DNA from: an uncultured Eubacterium sp.
GTDB lineage: Bacteria; Bacillota; Clostridia; Lachnospirales; Lachnospiraceae
DNA: 64,000 nucleotides
NCBI GenBank assembly: GCA_910583555.1
Contig: CAJTXO010000002.1
Coordinates: forward strand, 157,006 to 221,005
Direction of reading: 5' to 3'
A model generated the notes under the pieces. The model had not been told where the DNA came from. It did no database searches and was given only the letters and a program-made list of their open reading frames with translations. Shown here piece by piece: positions 33,467 through 42,174 of this stretch. The translations under genes and the position numbers were made by a program. Position 1 is the stretch's first letter. Every line of letters starts with the position of its first letter.

Positions 33467-35098
33467 ATGGTGAAATCAATGAGAAACACGATCAGGCTTG
33501 TAACAGTATGCGCAGCGGTACTGGCAGCAGGATTCGTTTTTTCGGTATTCCGCGCGGAGGACTCCGCGGCCAGCGGTAAAAAGCTGAAATCGTTCCAGAT
33601 TCAGAACAAAGGCGATTTTTTACTGCTGAATAAGAGGGAGAAGAAAAAACTCCGCGTCAACGTGCGGCCAAAATCTGCCGGAACGCAGACGATCCGCTGG
33701 AAATCTTCGAGGAAATCCGTGGCGGCGGTCAGTAAAAAAGGGGTGGTGCGGGGAAAGAGATACGGAAGGGCAACGATCACGGCGTCGGCAGAGACAGAAG
33801 CCGGTAAAAAGGCAAAAGCGAAATTGCGCGTGCTTGTCGGGAGAAAGGTGACGGGCGTGTCGCTTGGGGTGTCCCGCGTGAACGTGGACGTAAAAGGCTC
33901 TGTAAAACTGCAGGCCAAAGTTTCCCCGGCAAACGCAACAAAGCGCAAACTGTCATATTCTTCCTCCGACAGGGGCGTCGCATCGGTCTCATCTGCCGGC
34001 GTGATACACGGAAGGTCGGAGGGGAAGGCGAAGATCACGGTCTCGGCAAAAGACGGGTCGGGAAAAAAAGCTGTCTGCAGCGTGCAGGTAGTGATCCCTT
34101 CCCGGTCAGTCATCGTCGACGCCGATGCGCATGGGACTAAGCTTGAAGTGGGAAAAAAAATGACGATCGGTGCCTCGGTGCTGCCGGCAAACGCGTCAAA
34201 CCGGGGCGTGCGCTTTACCAGCAGCGATCCGCAGGTGGCGAAAGTATCCCAGTCAGGCGTAGTGACAGGACTTGAGGCTGGAAAGACGACGATCCTGGCA
34301 GCGGCCGCCGATGGTAGATCACAGACGTCAGTGGAAGTGGAGGTATACAGAGTGGAATTACGAGATCAAAAGCTGATCGCCCACCGCGGTCTTAGCTCGG
34401 AGGCGCCGGAAAATACGGCGATGGCATTTGAGATGGCTGTCAAACAGGGATTTTACGGGGTGGAGTGCGATGTGAGAAAGACGCTGGACGACCAGTTTGT
34501 CATCATGCACGACGCGGACCTCAGCCGGATGTGTGGAAAAAACCTGACGATCGCGAACATGGACTTACAGCAGCTAAAAAAATACCCGATCACGTCGGGC
34601 GCCAATGTTTGGCAGTATCCCGGCCTGACGGTGCCGACACTGGAAGAATATCTCGACATACTGGCGGACAGCGGGACGGTGCACCCGTTTATTGAACTTA
34701 AAGAAGAATTTACCAAAGAGGAGCTGCAGAAGATCGTGCAGAAGGTGAAAAAAACCGGTCTGCTCGAACGGACGTATTTTATCAGCATGTACAAACAGAA
34801 CCTGTTATCCCTGAAAGAGATCGACGGGGTGAACAAAAAAGGACTGCAGTACGTGTACGGGGCGGAGGAATCAAACAGGGACCAGGCGGTGAATGGTCCG
34901 CTCATAGACTGGTGCATCGCCAATGAGATCGATCTTGATACGCGGTATACGCTTCTTGAGGCCTCACATGTATCCCGTCTGCACGAAGCGGGGAGACAGG
35001 TCAATGTGTGGACTGTCAACCAGCTCGACAAAGCATTTGAACTCGTGACGGAACTGAAGGTGGATATGCTGACGACAGAATACGCTCTGAACTCCTAG
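33467..35098 (+). CDS. Secreted Ig-like (Big_2) / glycerophosphodiesterase fusion
   Basis: A 543-residue exported protein. N-terminal hydrophobic signal (residues ~8-30). About three BIG2-type Ig-like repeats follow (~40-295), each with the family wording (RWKSSRKSVAAVSKKGVVRG, SSSDRGVASVSSAGVIHG, TSSDPQVAKVSQSGVVTG). The C-terminal ~240 residues are a GDPD-family phosphodiesterase: IAHRGLSSEAPENTAMAF, ECDVR, and VIMHDADLSRMCG supply the catalytic His pair and metal ligands. It would act outside the cell on glycerophosphodiesters, perhaps wall or lipoteichoic acid glycerol-phosphate. ATG 33467 preceded by a purine-rich stretch; ATG 33479 is the alternative. Confidence 0.85.
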   Translation: MVKSMRNTIRLVTVCAAVLAAGFVFSVFRAEDSAASGKKLKSFQIQNKGDFLLLNKREKKKLRVNVRPKSAGTQTIRWKSSRKSVAAVSKKGVVRGKRYGRATITASAETEAGKKAKAKLRVLVGRKVTGVSLGVSRVNVDVKGSVKLQAKVSPANATKRKLSYSSSDRGVASVSSAGVIHGRSEGKAKITVSAKDGSGKKAVCSVQVVIPSRSVIVDADAHGTKLEVGKKMTIGASVLPANASNRGVRFTSSDPQVAKVSQSGVVTGLEAGKTTILAAAADGRSQTSVEVEVYRVELRDQKLIAHRGLSSEAPENTAMAFEMAVKQGFYGVECDVRKTLDDQFVIMHDADLSRMCGKNLTIANMDLQQLKKYPITSGANVWQYPGLTVPTLEEYLDILADSGTVHPFIELKEEFTKEELQKIVQKVKKTGLLERTYFISMYKQNLLSLKEIDGVNKKGLQYVYGAEESNRDQAVNGPLIDWCIANEIDLDTRYTLLEASHVSRLHEAGRQVNVWTVNQLDKAFELVTELKVDMLTTEYALNS

Positions 35099-35160
35099 CG
35101 CCATGTATTTTTCGTCGTTTTCGGCGGCTCAAAAAAAATTTAAAATTTTTTAAAATAAAG

Positions 35161-35179
35161 TATTGACTCCTGGTCATTT
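35161..35179. promoter_or_regulatory. Upstream TetR operator (O1) of the MMPL operon
   Basis: Imperfect copy of the palindrome O2 (13 of 16 arm positions: TGACT, three-base centre, then GTCATTT). It covers the -35 element. Confidence 0.55.
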
Positions 35180-35191
35180 TTGTGATAGACT
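35163..35191 (+). promoter_or_regulatory. Promoter of the MMPL operon
   Basis: TTGACT (35163-35168), 17 bp spacer, TAGACT (35186-35191). Confidence 0.7.
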
Positions 35192-35203
35192 TACTAATCA
35201 TAG

Positions 35204-35222
35204 AAATGACTGAGAGTCATTT
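35204..35222. promoter_or_regulatory. Downstream TetR operator (O2) of the MMPL operon
   Basis: Perfect palindrome AAATGACT-GAG-AGTCATTT just downstream of the transcription start. With O1 it brackets the promoter, a layout typical of autoregulated TetR operons. The presumed repressor is the last gene of the operon (39381-39986). Confidence 0.7.
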
Positions 35223-35242
35223 TTGGTAAAGGGGGAATCAAA

Positions 35243-37318
35243 TTGAACCATTTTGGAAAGTTTATTACACGGCACAAATTTATTATCCTGATCTTCGGCC
35301 TCCTGCTGATCATCCCATCGGTGATCGGCATGAGCATGACAAGGGTAAACTACGATCTTCTCAGTTACCTGCCGAAATCGCTGGAGACGGTGGAAGGCCA
35401 GGATATCATGGTGGATGAGTTCGGCATGGGTGCCTTTTCCATGGTAGTCGTAGAGGATATGGAAAATAAAGATGTCGCCAAATTAAAAGAGAAGCTGGCG
35501 GATGTGGAACACGTAGAAAAGATCATCTGGTATGACAGCGTGGCCGACCTTACGCTTCCGGTAGAAATGCTGCCAAATGATATCAGGGAGGCATTGTTCC
35601 ACGAAAACGCGACGATGATGATCGCCCTTTTCGATCAGACGACTTCCGCCGACGAGACGATGGAAGCGGTGACGGAAATGAGGGGCGTCGTAAAAGAACA
35701 GGCATTCATAAGCGGCATGTCGGGAATCGTAACGGATATTAAAAACCTGGCGCTGGCGGAAATGCCGATCTATGTGACGATTGCCGCTGTGCTCGCGCTG
35801 CTCGTCCTCATCCTCACGATGGAGTCGTTTTTGACTCCAGTCATTTTCCTGGCGGGTATCGGTATCTCGATCCTCTATAACCTGGGGAGCAATATTTTTC
35901 TCGGTGAGATTTCCTATATCACGCAGGCGCTGACGGCGGTGCTCCAGCTGGGAGTCACGATGGACTATTCCATTTTCCTGCTGGAGAGCTATCAGGCAAA
36001 TAAACTCCGGTTTGAGGGCGACAAGGAGCGGGCGATGGCACATGCGATCGGCAATACGTTCAAATCGGTGGTCAGCAGCTCCATCACGACGGTAGCCGGT
36101 TTTGCGGCACTGTGCTTTATGACGTTCGCGCTCGGCAGGGATCTGGGAATCGTCATGGCAAAAGGCGTGATCGTCGGCGTGATCACATGTATTACGCTGC
36201 TGCCGTCCATTATACTCATCTGCGATAAGTGGATCGAAAAGACGACGCACCGCAATCTGTTCCCTAAATTTGAGAAAACGAGTAAGTTTATCACGAAGCA
36301 TCATCTCGTGGCGATCGTGCTGTTCGTGATTCTGTTCGTCCCGGCTTACTATGGGAATAAAAATGTGGAAGTGTATTACAATATCGATTCGTCGCTGCCG
36401 GATACGCTGGAATCTGCCGTGGCAAACCGGAAACTGGATGAGAATTTTAACATGAACAGCATGCACGTACTGCTTTTGAAAAACGGACTGTCCATCAAGG
36501 AGAAAAACGATCTGCTGAACGAAATGAAAGAGGTGGACGGAGTGAAATGGGCGCTCGGGTTAAATTCCATCGTGGGCGCCAATATGCCGATGGATATGGT
36601 TCCGGATAAATACAAAGATATGTTTATGAGCGATGAGTATGAACTGCAGTTTATCTGCTCGGATTACAAGTCGGCGACCGATGAAGTCAACAGTCAGATC
36701 GCGAGCCTGAACGACATTGTAAAGAAACACAGTCCCGAGTCGATGATCATCGGCGAGGCGCCTCTGATGAAGGATCTCGAAGATGTGACAGATGTGGATC
36801 TGGCGACCGTAAATTACCTGTCGATCGCGGCGATCTTTCTCATCATCATGCTGACGTTTAAATCCATTTCCCTTCCGGTCATTTTGGTAAGCGTCATCGA
36901 ATTTGCCATTTTCTTAAATATGTCCGTTCCTTATTACAGCGGCATTTCCCTTCCGTTTGTGGCGAGCATCGTCATCGGGACGATACAGCTCGGGGCGACG
37001 GTCGATTACGCCATATTGATGACGAGCCGCTACCATAAGGAGAGAACGGTCAACCATATGACGAAAAAGGAAGCGGTGGCCATCGCCCACCGGACGTCGA
37101 TCAAGTCGATCATAATCAGCGGCCTCAGCTTTTTCGCCGTGACAGTCGGGGTTTCCCTGTACTCGGATATCGACATGATCAGTTCCATCTGTACGCTTTT
37201 GGCTAGGGGGGCCGTGATCAGTACGATTTCCGTTATCTGTATCCTGCCGGCGCTCCTGAAGCTTTTTGATAAAGTGATATGTAAGACGACATTAGATATG
37301 AGAAAAATAGATTACTGA
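35243..37318 (+). CDS. MMPL/RND-superfamily membrane transporter
   Basis: A 691-residue protein with the MMPL layout of two halves, each with one transmembrane helix, a large extracellular loop and five helices. It begins with helix IILIFGLLLIIPSVIGMSM. Motifs such as TMDYSIFLLESYQ and GATVDYAILMTSRY, near the centre of each half, are the characteristic Asp-containing proton-relay segments. Substrate unknown; MMPL pumps of Firmicutes are usually near TetR regulators. TTG start 35243 preceded by AAAGGGGG. It is followed by a YhgE-like secreted protein and the TetR, and the three form one operon under the operators O1/O2. Confidence 0.88.
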   Translation: MNHFGKFITRHKFIILIFGLLLIIPSVIGMSMTRVNYDLLSYLPKSLETVEGQDIMVDEFGMGAFSMVVVEDMENKDVAKLKEKLADVEHVEKIIWYDSVADLTLPVEMLPNDIREALFHENATMMIALFDQTTSADETMEAVTEMRGVVKEQAFISGMSGIVTDIKNLALAEMPIYVTIAAVLALLVLILTMESFLTPVIFLAGIGISILYNLGSNIFLGEISYITQALTAVLQLGVTMDYSIFLLESYQANKLRFEGDKERAMAHAIGNTFKSVVSSSITTVAGFAALCFMTFALGRDLGIVMAKGVIVGVITCITLLPSIILICDKWIEKTTHRNLFPKFEKTSKFITKHHLVAIVLFVILFVPAYYGNKNVEVYYNIDSSLPDTLESAVANRKLDENFNMNSMHVLLLKNGLSIKEKNDLLNEMKEVDGVKWALGLNSIVGANMPMDMVPDKYKDMFMSDEYELQFICSDYKSATDEVNSQIASLNDIVKKHSPESMIIGEAPLMKDLEDVTDVDLATVNYLSIAAIFLIIMLTFKSISLPVILVSVIEFAIFLNMSVPYYSGISLPFVASIVIGTIQLGATVDYAILMTSRYHKERTVNHMTKKEAVAIAHRTSIKSIIISGLSFFAVTVGVSLYSDIDMISSICTLLARGAVISTISVICILPALLKLFDKVICKTTLDMRKIDY

Positions 37319-37390
37319 CATGAGTAGAAGATCATGCAGGTAAGAATTGAAAAAATGATGGTCATATAGAATAGAAAGGATGTGTATCGT

Positions 37391-39376
37391 ATGAATCGAA
37401 ATAGAAAACTGAACAGGGTGAAAAAGACAGTCGTATCCGGACTTGTCGTGACAAGTCTGATCTTTGGCAACAGCGCGTTCGTCCAGGCCGAGCAGGTGAC
37501 AAAGGAGGAGTCCGTATATGTCAATGCGGGAGCCGATGGGTCGGTAACCGGGATCACGGTGTCGGACTGGTTAAAAAATGCCGGCATCAATGGCACGATC
37601 AGTGATAAGTCCACGCTGAAGGACATTCAAAACGTAAAAGGGGAAGAAACATTTGAACAGAACGGCGAGGGGCTGAACTGGAGCGCCGGCTCGAATGACA
37701 TCTATTATCAGGGAACGACGGATAAAGAGCTGCCGGTCAGCGTCAGCCTGTCCTACAAACTCGACGGAAAAGAAATATCGCCGGAGGAACTTGCCGGAAA
37801 GAGCGGAAAAGTGGAGATCCATGTCAAATATACGAACCATTCATCCGTCAGGAAAAAAGTGAACGGAGAGCAGGAAAAAATGTATACGCCATTTCTCATG
37901 GCGACCGGTGTCATCCTTCCGACGGAGAAATTTACCGATGTCGAAGTTGATCACGGCAGGATCGTAAATGAGGGTTCGAACAATATCGTTGTCGGTTTCG
38001 GTGTGCCGGGCATGGTGGAGAGTCTGGATCTGAGCGGAGATACGGCAGAGAAATTCCCATCTGAGTTCACCGTAACAGCAGACGTCAGCGATTTTTCGCT
38101 CGGCAATACGATCACGTACGCGAGCGCCAGCATTTTGTCCGATCTGGAAGTGGACGACGACAGCACGCTTGACGATCTGGAAGATGACATTGAAACACTG
38201 GTGGATTCGTCCGAAGAACTGGTAGACGGCTCGAAAACATTATCCGAGAAACTCGGGGAGCTGCAGGATAAATTTGAGGAATACGCAGACGGCGAGAAGG
38301 AATTGAATAAGGGGATCAATGATCTGGCAGCCGGCGGAAACAAACTGGCCAAAGGGATAAAAGAATATACGGCCGGCGTGGATTCGCTCGCGAATGGTAC
38401 AAAAGATTACGTGAACGGGGCGAAGAAGATCACGGACGGCGCCAGCCAGATTTACGGCGCGGCTAAAGAAATGCCGGGCGGCTATAAGGAATTTTCCGGC
38501 GGGATCAGCAAGTACACCGCCGGCGTGGATGAGATCGCGGAGAAGATGAAAACGAGCGGTCTCGCGCAGGGAGCAGCCAGCGTATCCGCCGGCATATCGG
38601 AGTTAAACGGCAATCTGGAAAAACTCAAAGAGTCCTATGACAGCTATGAAGCGATCATCGCCGGCATTCAGGCTCAGGCGGGAATGACCGAGGACGAGGG
38701 GCAGAAACAGGCGCTGCTCGCCTACGCCGAGGCGCTGAAACAATTGTCCACCGGCCAGAAGGAAAGCGTAACGGCGCTCGCTAGCGCAACCAACGAAAAG
38801 AGCAAGCTGAAAAGCGGAGCCTCCCAGGTGTCCGGCGGGATCAAGCAGGTGGCAGACGGCATTTCCGCCGTAGCTGCCGAATCCTCCAAGCTGCGCGCCG
38901 CCGACGGCAAAATGACCACGAGCATCCAGACGCTCACCGCCAAGTTAAAAGAACTCAGTGAGGGCGGCGCCAAATTAAGCAAAAACGATAAAAAACTGCT
39001 TGCCGGCGCCAAAAAGATACTAAAAGCGACTAAATCCGTAAAATCCGGCAGCAGCGAACTGATCCGCGGCGCTGCCAAATTGAAAAAGGGCAGCGGCAAG
39101 CTTCACAGTTCGACTGCGAAAGTAACCGACGGCATAACAAAACTCGGAGAGGGAGCGATCGACCTAAAAGATGGAATGGCCGAATTTGACGAAAAGGGCA
39201 TCCAGAAGATCAATGAGAAGTACGAGGATGATTTCCTGACGCTGAAAGACCGTCTCAGTGCCCTGCTGGACATTTCCAAGGAGTATACGAACTTCTCCGG
39301 CATCGGAACCGGAATGGACGGTGAAGTGAAATTCATCATTGAAACCGCTGCCATTGAAAAAGAAGAGGAAGAGTGA
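37391..39376 (+). CDS. YhgE-like secreted coiled-coil protein
   Basis: A 661-residue exported protein. Signal peptide ends around SAFVQAEQ. Residues ~270-620 are a long run of heptad-like repeats of the form (L/I)xxGxxxL(A/Y)xG (NKGINDLAAGGNKLAKGIKE), as found in the extracellular middle of YhgE/Pip proteins. The flanking YhgE membrane segments are absent, so it is YhgE-like only in the repeat region. Start ATG 37391 with GAAAGGA 10 nt upstream; GTG 37382 is too close to it. It sits between MMPL and TetR and probably works as an extracellular partner of the pump. Confidence 0.75.
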   Translation: MNRNRKLNRVKKTVVSGLVVTSLIFGNSAFVQAEQVTKEESVYVNAGADGSVTGITVSDWLKNAGINGTISDKSTLKDIQNVKGEETFEQNGEGLNWSAGSNDIYYQGTTDKELPVSVSLSYKLDGKEISPEELAGKSGKVEIHVKYTNHSSVRKKVNGEQEKMYTPFLMATGVILPTEKFTDVEVDHGRIVNEGSNNIVVGFGVPGMVESLDLSGDTAEKFPSEFTVTADVSDFSLGNTITYASASILSDLEVDDDSTLDDLEDDIETLVDSSEELVDGSKTLSEKLGELQDKFEEYADGEKELNKGINDLAAGGNKLAKGIKEYTAGVDSLANGTKDYVNGAKKITDGASQIYGAAKEMPGGYKEFSGGISKYTAGVDEIAEKMKTSGLAQGAASVSAGISELNGNLEKLKESYDSYEAIIAGIQAQAGMTEDEGQKQALLAYAEALKQLSTGQKESVTALASATNEKSKLKSGASQVSGGIKQVADGISAVAAESSKLRAADGKMTTSIQTLTAKLKELSEGGAKLSKNDKKLLAGAKKILKATKSVKSGSSELIRGAAKLKKGSGKLHSSTAKVTDGITKLGEGAIDLKDGMAEFDEKGIQKINEKYEDDFLTLKDRLSALLDISKEYTNFSGIGTGMDGEVKFIIETAAIEKEEEE

Positions 39377-39380
39377 TCAT

Positions 39381-39986
39381 ATGGGAAAGAAACTTGAAGA
39401 AAAGAAAAAGAGAAAGCAGGAAGCCCTGCTGGACGCCGCGTACGAACTCTTTACTTCCAAGGGCGTATTCGACACGTCGATTTCCGACATCGTAAACAAA
39501 GCGGAAATGGGCAAAGGAACATTTTATCTCTATTTCAAGGACAAATATGAGATACGAAACGAACTGGTCACAAGGAAAGCCGGCGAACTTTTCCGGATCA
39601 CAAGAGAGCGCATGCAGCAGCAGGAATACGAAAGCCTGGAACAGAGCGTGATCCAGGCGGTGGACATCATCATCGAGCAGCTGAACGCCGACCACAGCCT
39701 GCTGGAGTTTATCGCCAAAAACCTCCAGTGGGGCCTGTTCCACCACGTGCTGTTAGAGGGCGGAAACGAGGTTTCCGCCAGCTTTTACGACTGGTACTCC
39801 GAACTGATCCAGCGGTCCGGCCGGAAGTTCCGCAACCACGAATTTATTATTTACATGATCGTGGAACTCGTCAACTCTACCTGCTACAATGTGATCCTGC
39901 ACGGGGAGCCGGTCGGACTCGAGGAACTGAAAAAAGAGGTGTATCAATTGATACCGGTGATCATTAAAAATCAGGAGGTGGAGTAG
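39381..39986 (+). CDS. TetR-family repressor of the MMPL operon
   Basis: A 201-residue TetR/AcrR regulator. The helix-turn-helix is at residues ~15-60 (LLDAAYELFTSKGVFDTS, MGKGTFYLYFKDKYEI). The C-terminal ligand domain is helical with no recognisable effector motif. Start ATG 39381 with GAGG upstream, 4 bp after the previous stop. The best guess is that it binds O1 and O2 upstream of the MMPL gene and represses its own operon until a ligand, perhaps the pump substrate, arrives. Convergent with the AraC gene, only 4 bp apart. Confidence 0.85.
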   Translation: MGKKLEEKKKRKQEALLDAAYELFTSKGVFDTSISDIVNKAEMGKGTFYLYFKDKYEIRNELVTRKAGELFRITRERMQQQEYESLEQSVIQAVDIIIEQLNADHSLLEFIAKNLQWGLFHHVLLEGGNEVSASFYDWYSELIQRSGRKFRNHEFIIYMIVELVNSTCYNVILHGEPVGLEELKKEVYQLIPVIIKNQEVE

Positions 39987-39990
39987 CCTG

Positions 39991-40842
39991 TTACTCTTTT
40001 TTCTTTGTAACGGGGATCCATACTTCGTATTGGGCATTTTGAGGGTCGGGGTTTAAGTAGACTTCTATGTCGGGGGCGTTGGCGTATTCGTATCCGGAGG
40101 TCGGCAGCCATTCGGTTATGATGCGTTGTTCCAATTTCTGTATCGACTGGTTTGTGCCGCTTCCGGAGAAGATGGCCCAGGTGGCGGCGGGGATGGTGTA
40201 TTGTTCGAACTCGCCGGTCGGTTTTGTGCTGGAGACGGCGATATAGTATTTCCATTGTTCCTCGTTGTTGCAGGCGCTCACGCCCAGAAGTCCCATTGGC
40301 GGCGTATCCATCATGGAGGCCAGTTTTTGCAGGGTCCCATTGGTGGATGCTTCCTGCCACATTTGGGGTACGACTGCAAAGTTGTTCTCGATCTCCTGAT
40401 CGAGCGGCGCGGATATGCCTATGATGCGGAATGCTTCTTTTTTTTCAATCTTGTAATTCATTTCAGTTGCTCCTTTCACGGTGATCTTAAATACAATGGG
40501 GGAAAAAGATTTTACGGACGTGCCCTCGTTTTTTACAGAGGATGGGGCGATTCCGTGAAAAGACTGGAACGCTCGGTTAAATGCAGTTGGGGAACGGTAG
40601 CCGTATTTTTCCGCGATGTCGATGATGCGTGCCTCGCCGCCCTGCAGGTCTACTGCGGCTAAAGACATTTTTCTTCTCCGGATGTACTCCGCCAGGGTGA
40701 TGCCGGCCATATAAGTAAACATCCTCTGGTAGTGATAGGCGGAGCAGCAGGCGATCCGCCCAAGTTGTTCGTAGTCGATTTCATCTGTCAAATGTTCTTC
40801 GATGTAATTCATGCTTTGATTTAGTTTTTCAACCCATTTCAT
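39991..40842 (-). CDS. AraC-type regulator with GyrI-like effector domain
   Basis: A 283-residue regulator. Two helix-turn-helix motifs at residues ~10-105 (LGRIACCSAYHYQRMFTYMA, IIDIAEKYGYRSPTAFNRAF) are followed by a GyrI-like small-molecule-binding domain (~130-283, FRIIGISAPLDQEIENNF). This is the Rob/SoxS-like architecture that senses toxic organic compounds. Targets unknown. The gene stands between the MMPL operon and the GNAT/NUDIX pair; transcription is toward the TetR gene. Upstream (40843-41046) shows nothing I can name. Confidence 0.88.
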   Translation of the reverse strand: MKWVEKLNQSMNYIEEHLTDEIDYEQLGRIACCSAYHYQRMFTYMAGITLAEYIRRRKMSLAAVDLQGGEARIIDIAEKYGYRSPTAFNRAFQSFHGIAPSSVKNEGTSVKSFSPIVFKITVKGATEMNYKIEKKEAFRIIGISAPLDQEIENNFAVVPQMWQEASTNGTLQKLASMMDTPPMGLLGVSACNNEEQWKYYIAVSSTKPTGEFEQYTIPAATWAIFSGSGTNQSIQKLEQRIITEWLPTSGYEYANAPDIEVYLNPDPQNAQYEVWIPVTKKKE

Positions 40843-41046
40843 GTGATACCTCCTCGTATAATAAGCGTATTGCGCTTTTGGGATTTAGAGTTGTCTTTGT
40901 TTTTATAATCATTATAAGGGTTTGGTTTGTATTTGTCCTCTTTATTTTTGCACGAAAAAGAGAGGCGGATGGTTGATGATCCATATTTGCTTTTCAAGTC
41001 TGGTTTCTCTGCCCGCCACCCACACAGATCCAGAATCTGATTTTTT

Positions 41047-41500
41047 CTATCTTACAGTAAATTCAGTCCATTCAATATGAATAAATTGCATGACATCATT
41101 TGCTTTTTTCATACCTGGTTTTTCATAATACGGAACAGCGTTTTCGTTTGCTATCAAATATACCGCAATATCCTTTTCGCCCCCCCGCCCTATCAAGTGC
41201 AGTTTTTTCATAAGCCGCCTTCCGATCCCCTGTCCCCCATAGTCTCTATCAACCCCCAGATCCGTTACATACAGCCAATACACATAATCTGTCAACCCAA
41301 ATAAAACGCCAGCCATTAAGCCGTTTTCATTCCTTGCAATTAGGCTTATGGTAACATTGTTTACAAGTTTAGCGATTCGTTCCTCAAACCTTTCCTCAAA
41401 CCATTCCTGTGGATATTTTGAACCCAAGTCTGCCCTTTTCAAAAAGTAAATATTCTTCTGGGGATACCCGTTCTTCTCTGATCTTTATTTCTTTACTCAT
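41047..41500 (-). pseudogene. GNAT acetyltransferase with a frameshift
   Basis: Two overlapping frames join into one GNAT protein. The start (MSKEIKIREERVSPEEYL) at 41500 has AGGAGATTTT in front and overlaps the NUDIX stop by 8 bp; the continuation (KRADLGSKYPQEWFEERF onward) is in a different frame. The shift falls in a run of five A on the plus strand (41441-41445), where one base too many would explain it. The GNAT core is otherwise complete (GVDRDYGGQGIGRRLMKKL is the acetyl-CoA loop). Homopolymer position makes a sequencing error, programmed shift or real inactivation all possible. Confidence 0.7.
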
Positions 41501-41978
41501 AAAATCTCCTATCTGATGCCATATACAAAGAATACGGTGCATGTTTAACACTCCCCTCATAATCTTCGTATTGCAACCCATCCCGTTTCTCCAGTGCGCT
41601 CCCAATCATCTTTTTAGTAAGCTCAGGAACATCATCCCTCGACAACGCATGCTCAACATCCAGCCATAACACTTCACTGTTCTCATCATGATCCGACCTC
41701 GCATCCCCCGAAATATACTCTGCCCTAAACACAACGTACCAATCATGCATATTAAACCTGATACCAATAATATCCTGTGCCTCTACCTCTATATTTGTCT
41801 CTTCCAAATATTCCCGTCTCAAAGCCTGCTGCGGCGTTTCCCCATAGTTCACATAACCACCCGGTATGATCAACATCCCTTTCCCGTTTCCATACGTATG
41901 GCGAGCAAGTAAAACCTTCCCATCCTTTATCACAACCCCACCAACACTTTGTCCCCAATTAGTATCCTCATTATTCAT
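41493..41978 (-). CDS. NUDIX hydrolase
   Basis: A 161-residue NUDIX protein. The Nudix box is present (GGYVNYGETPQQALRREYLE then ETNIEV), preceded by VGGVVIKDGKVLLARH. It hydrolyses a nucleoside diphosphate linked to another moiety; the substrate is not predictable. It overlaps the GNAT pseudogene by 8 bp as one unit. The Nudix box contains GE and REYLEE with all metal-binding Glu residues. Confidence 0.88.
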   Translation of the reverse strand: MNNEDTNWGQSVGGVVIKDGKVLLARHTYGNGKGMLIIPGGYVNYGETPQQALRREYLEETNIEVEAQDIIGIRFNMHDWYVVFRAEYISGDARSDHDENSEVLWLDVEHALSRDDVPELTKKMIGSALEKRDGLQYEDYEGSVKHAPYSLYMASDRRFYE

Positions 41979-42111
41979 ATCAATGATCCTCCTTAAATTG
42001 TAGCAAATCCAAATCTGATGAACTGACTAATATCATTATCTTACCACAGACCTATAGATAAGTCCAAAAAAATATTAGAGTCGAAACGGGATAAATGAAA
42101 TGACATCACTT

Positions 42112-42143
42112 TTCTAACCATTCATTGACAAAAATGATTAGAA
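42112..42143. promoter_or_regulatory. Operator-like inverted repeat before the AlbA_2 gene
   Basis: TTCTAACCATT (42112-42122) and AATGATTAGAA (42133-42143) are inverted repeats with a two-base mismatch each side. They flank TTGACA (42125-42130), a -35-like hexamer; a TAGAAT lies 19 bp further on, which is a long spacer. Possible autoregulation site. Confidence 0.4.
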
Positions 42144-42174
42144 TATGGGTAGAATCTTTTTGGGAGGCGATCGG

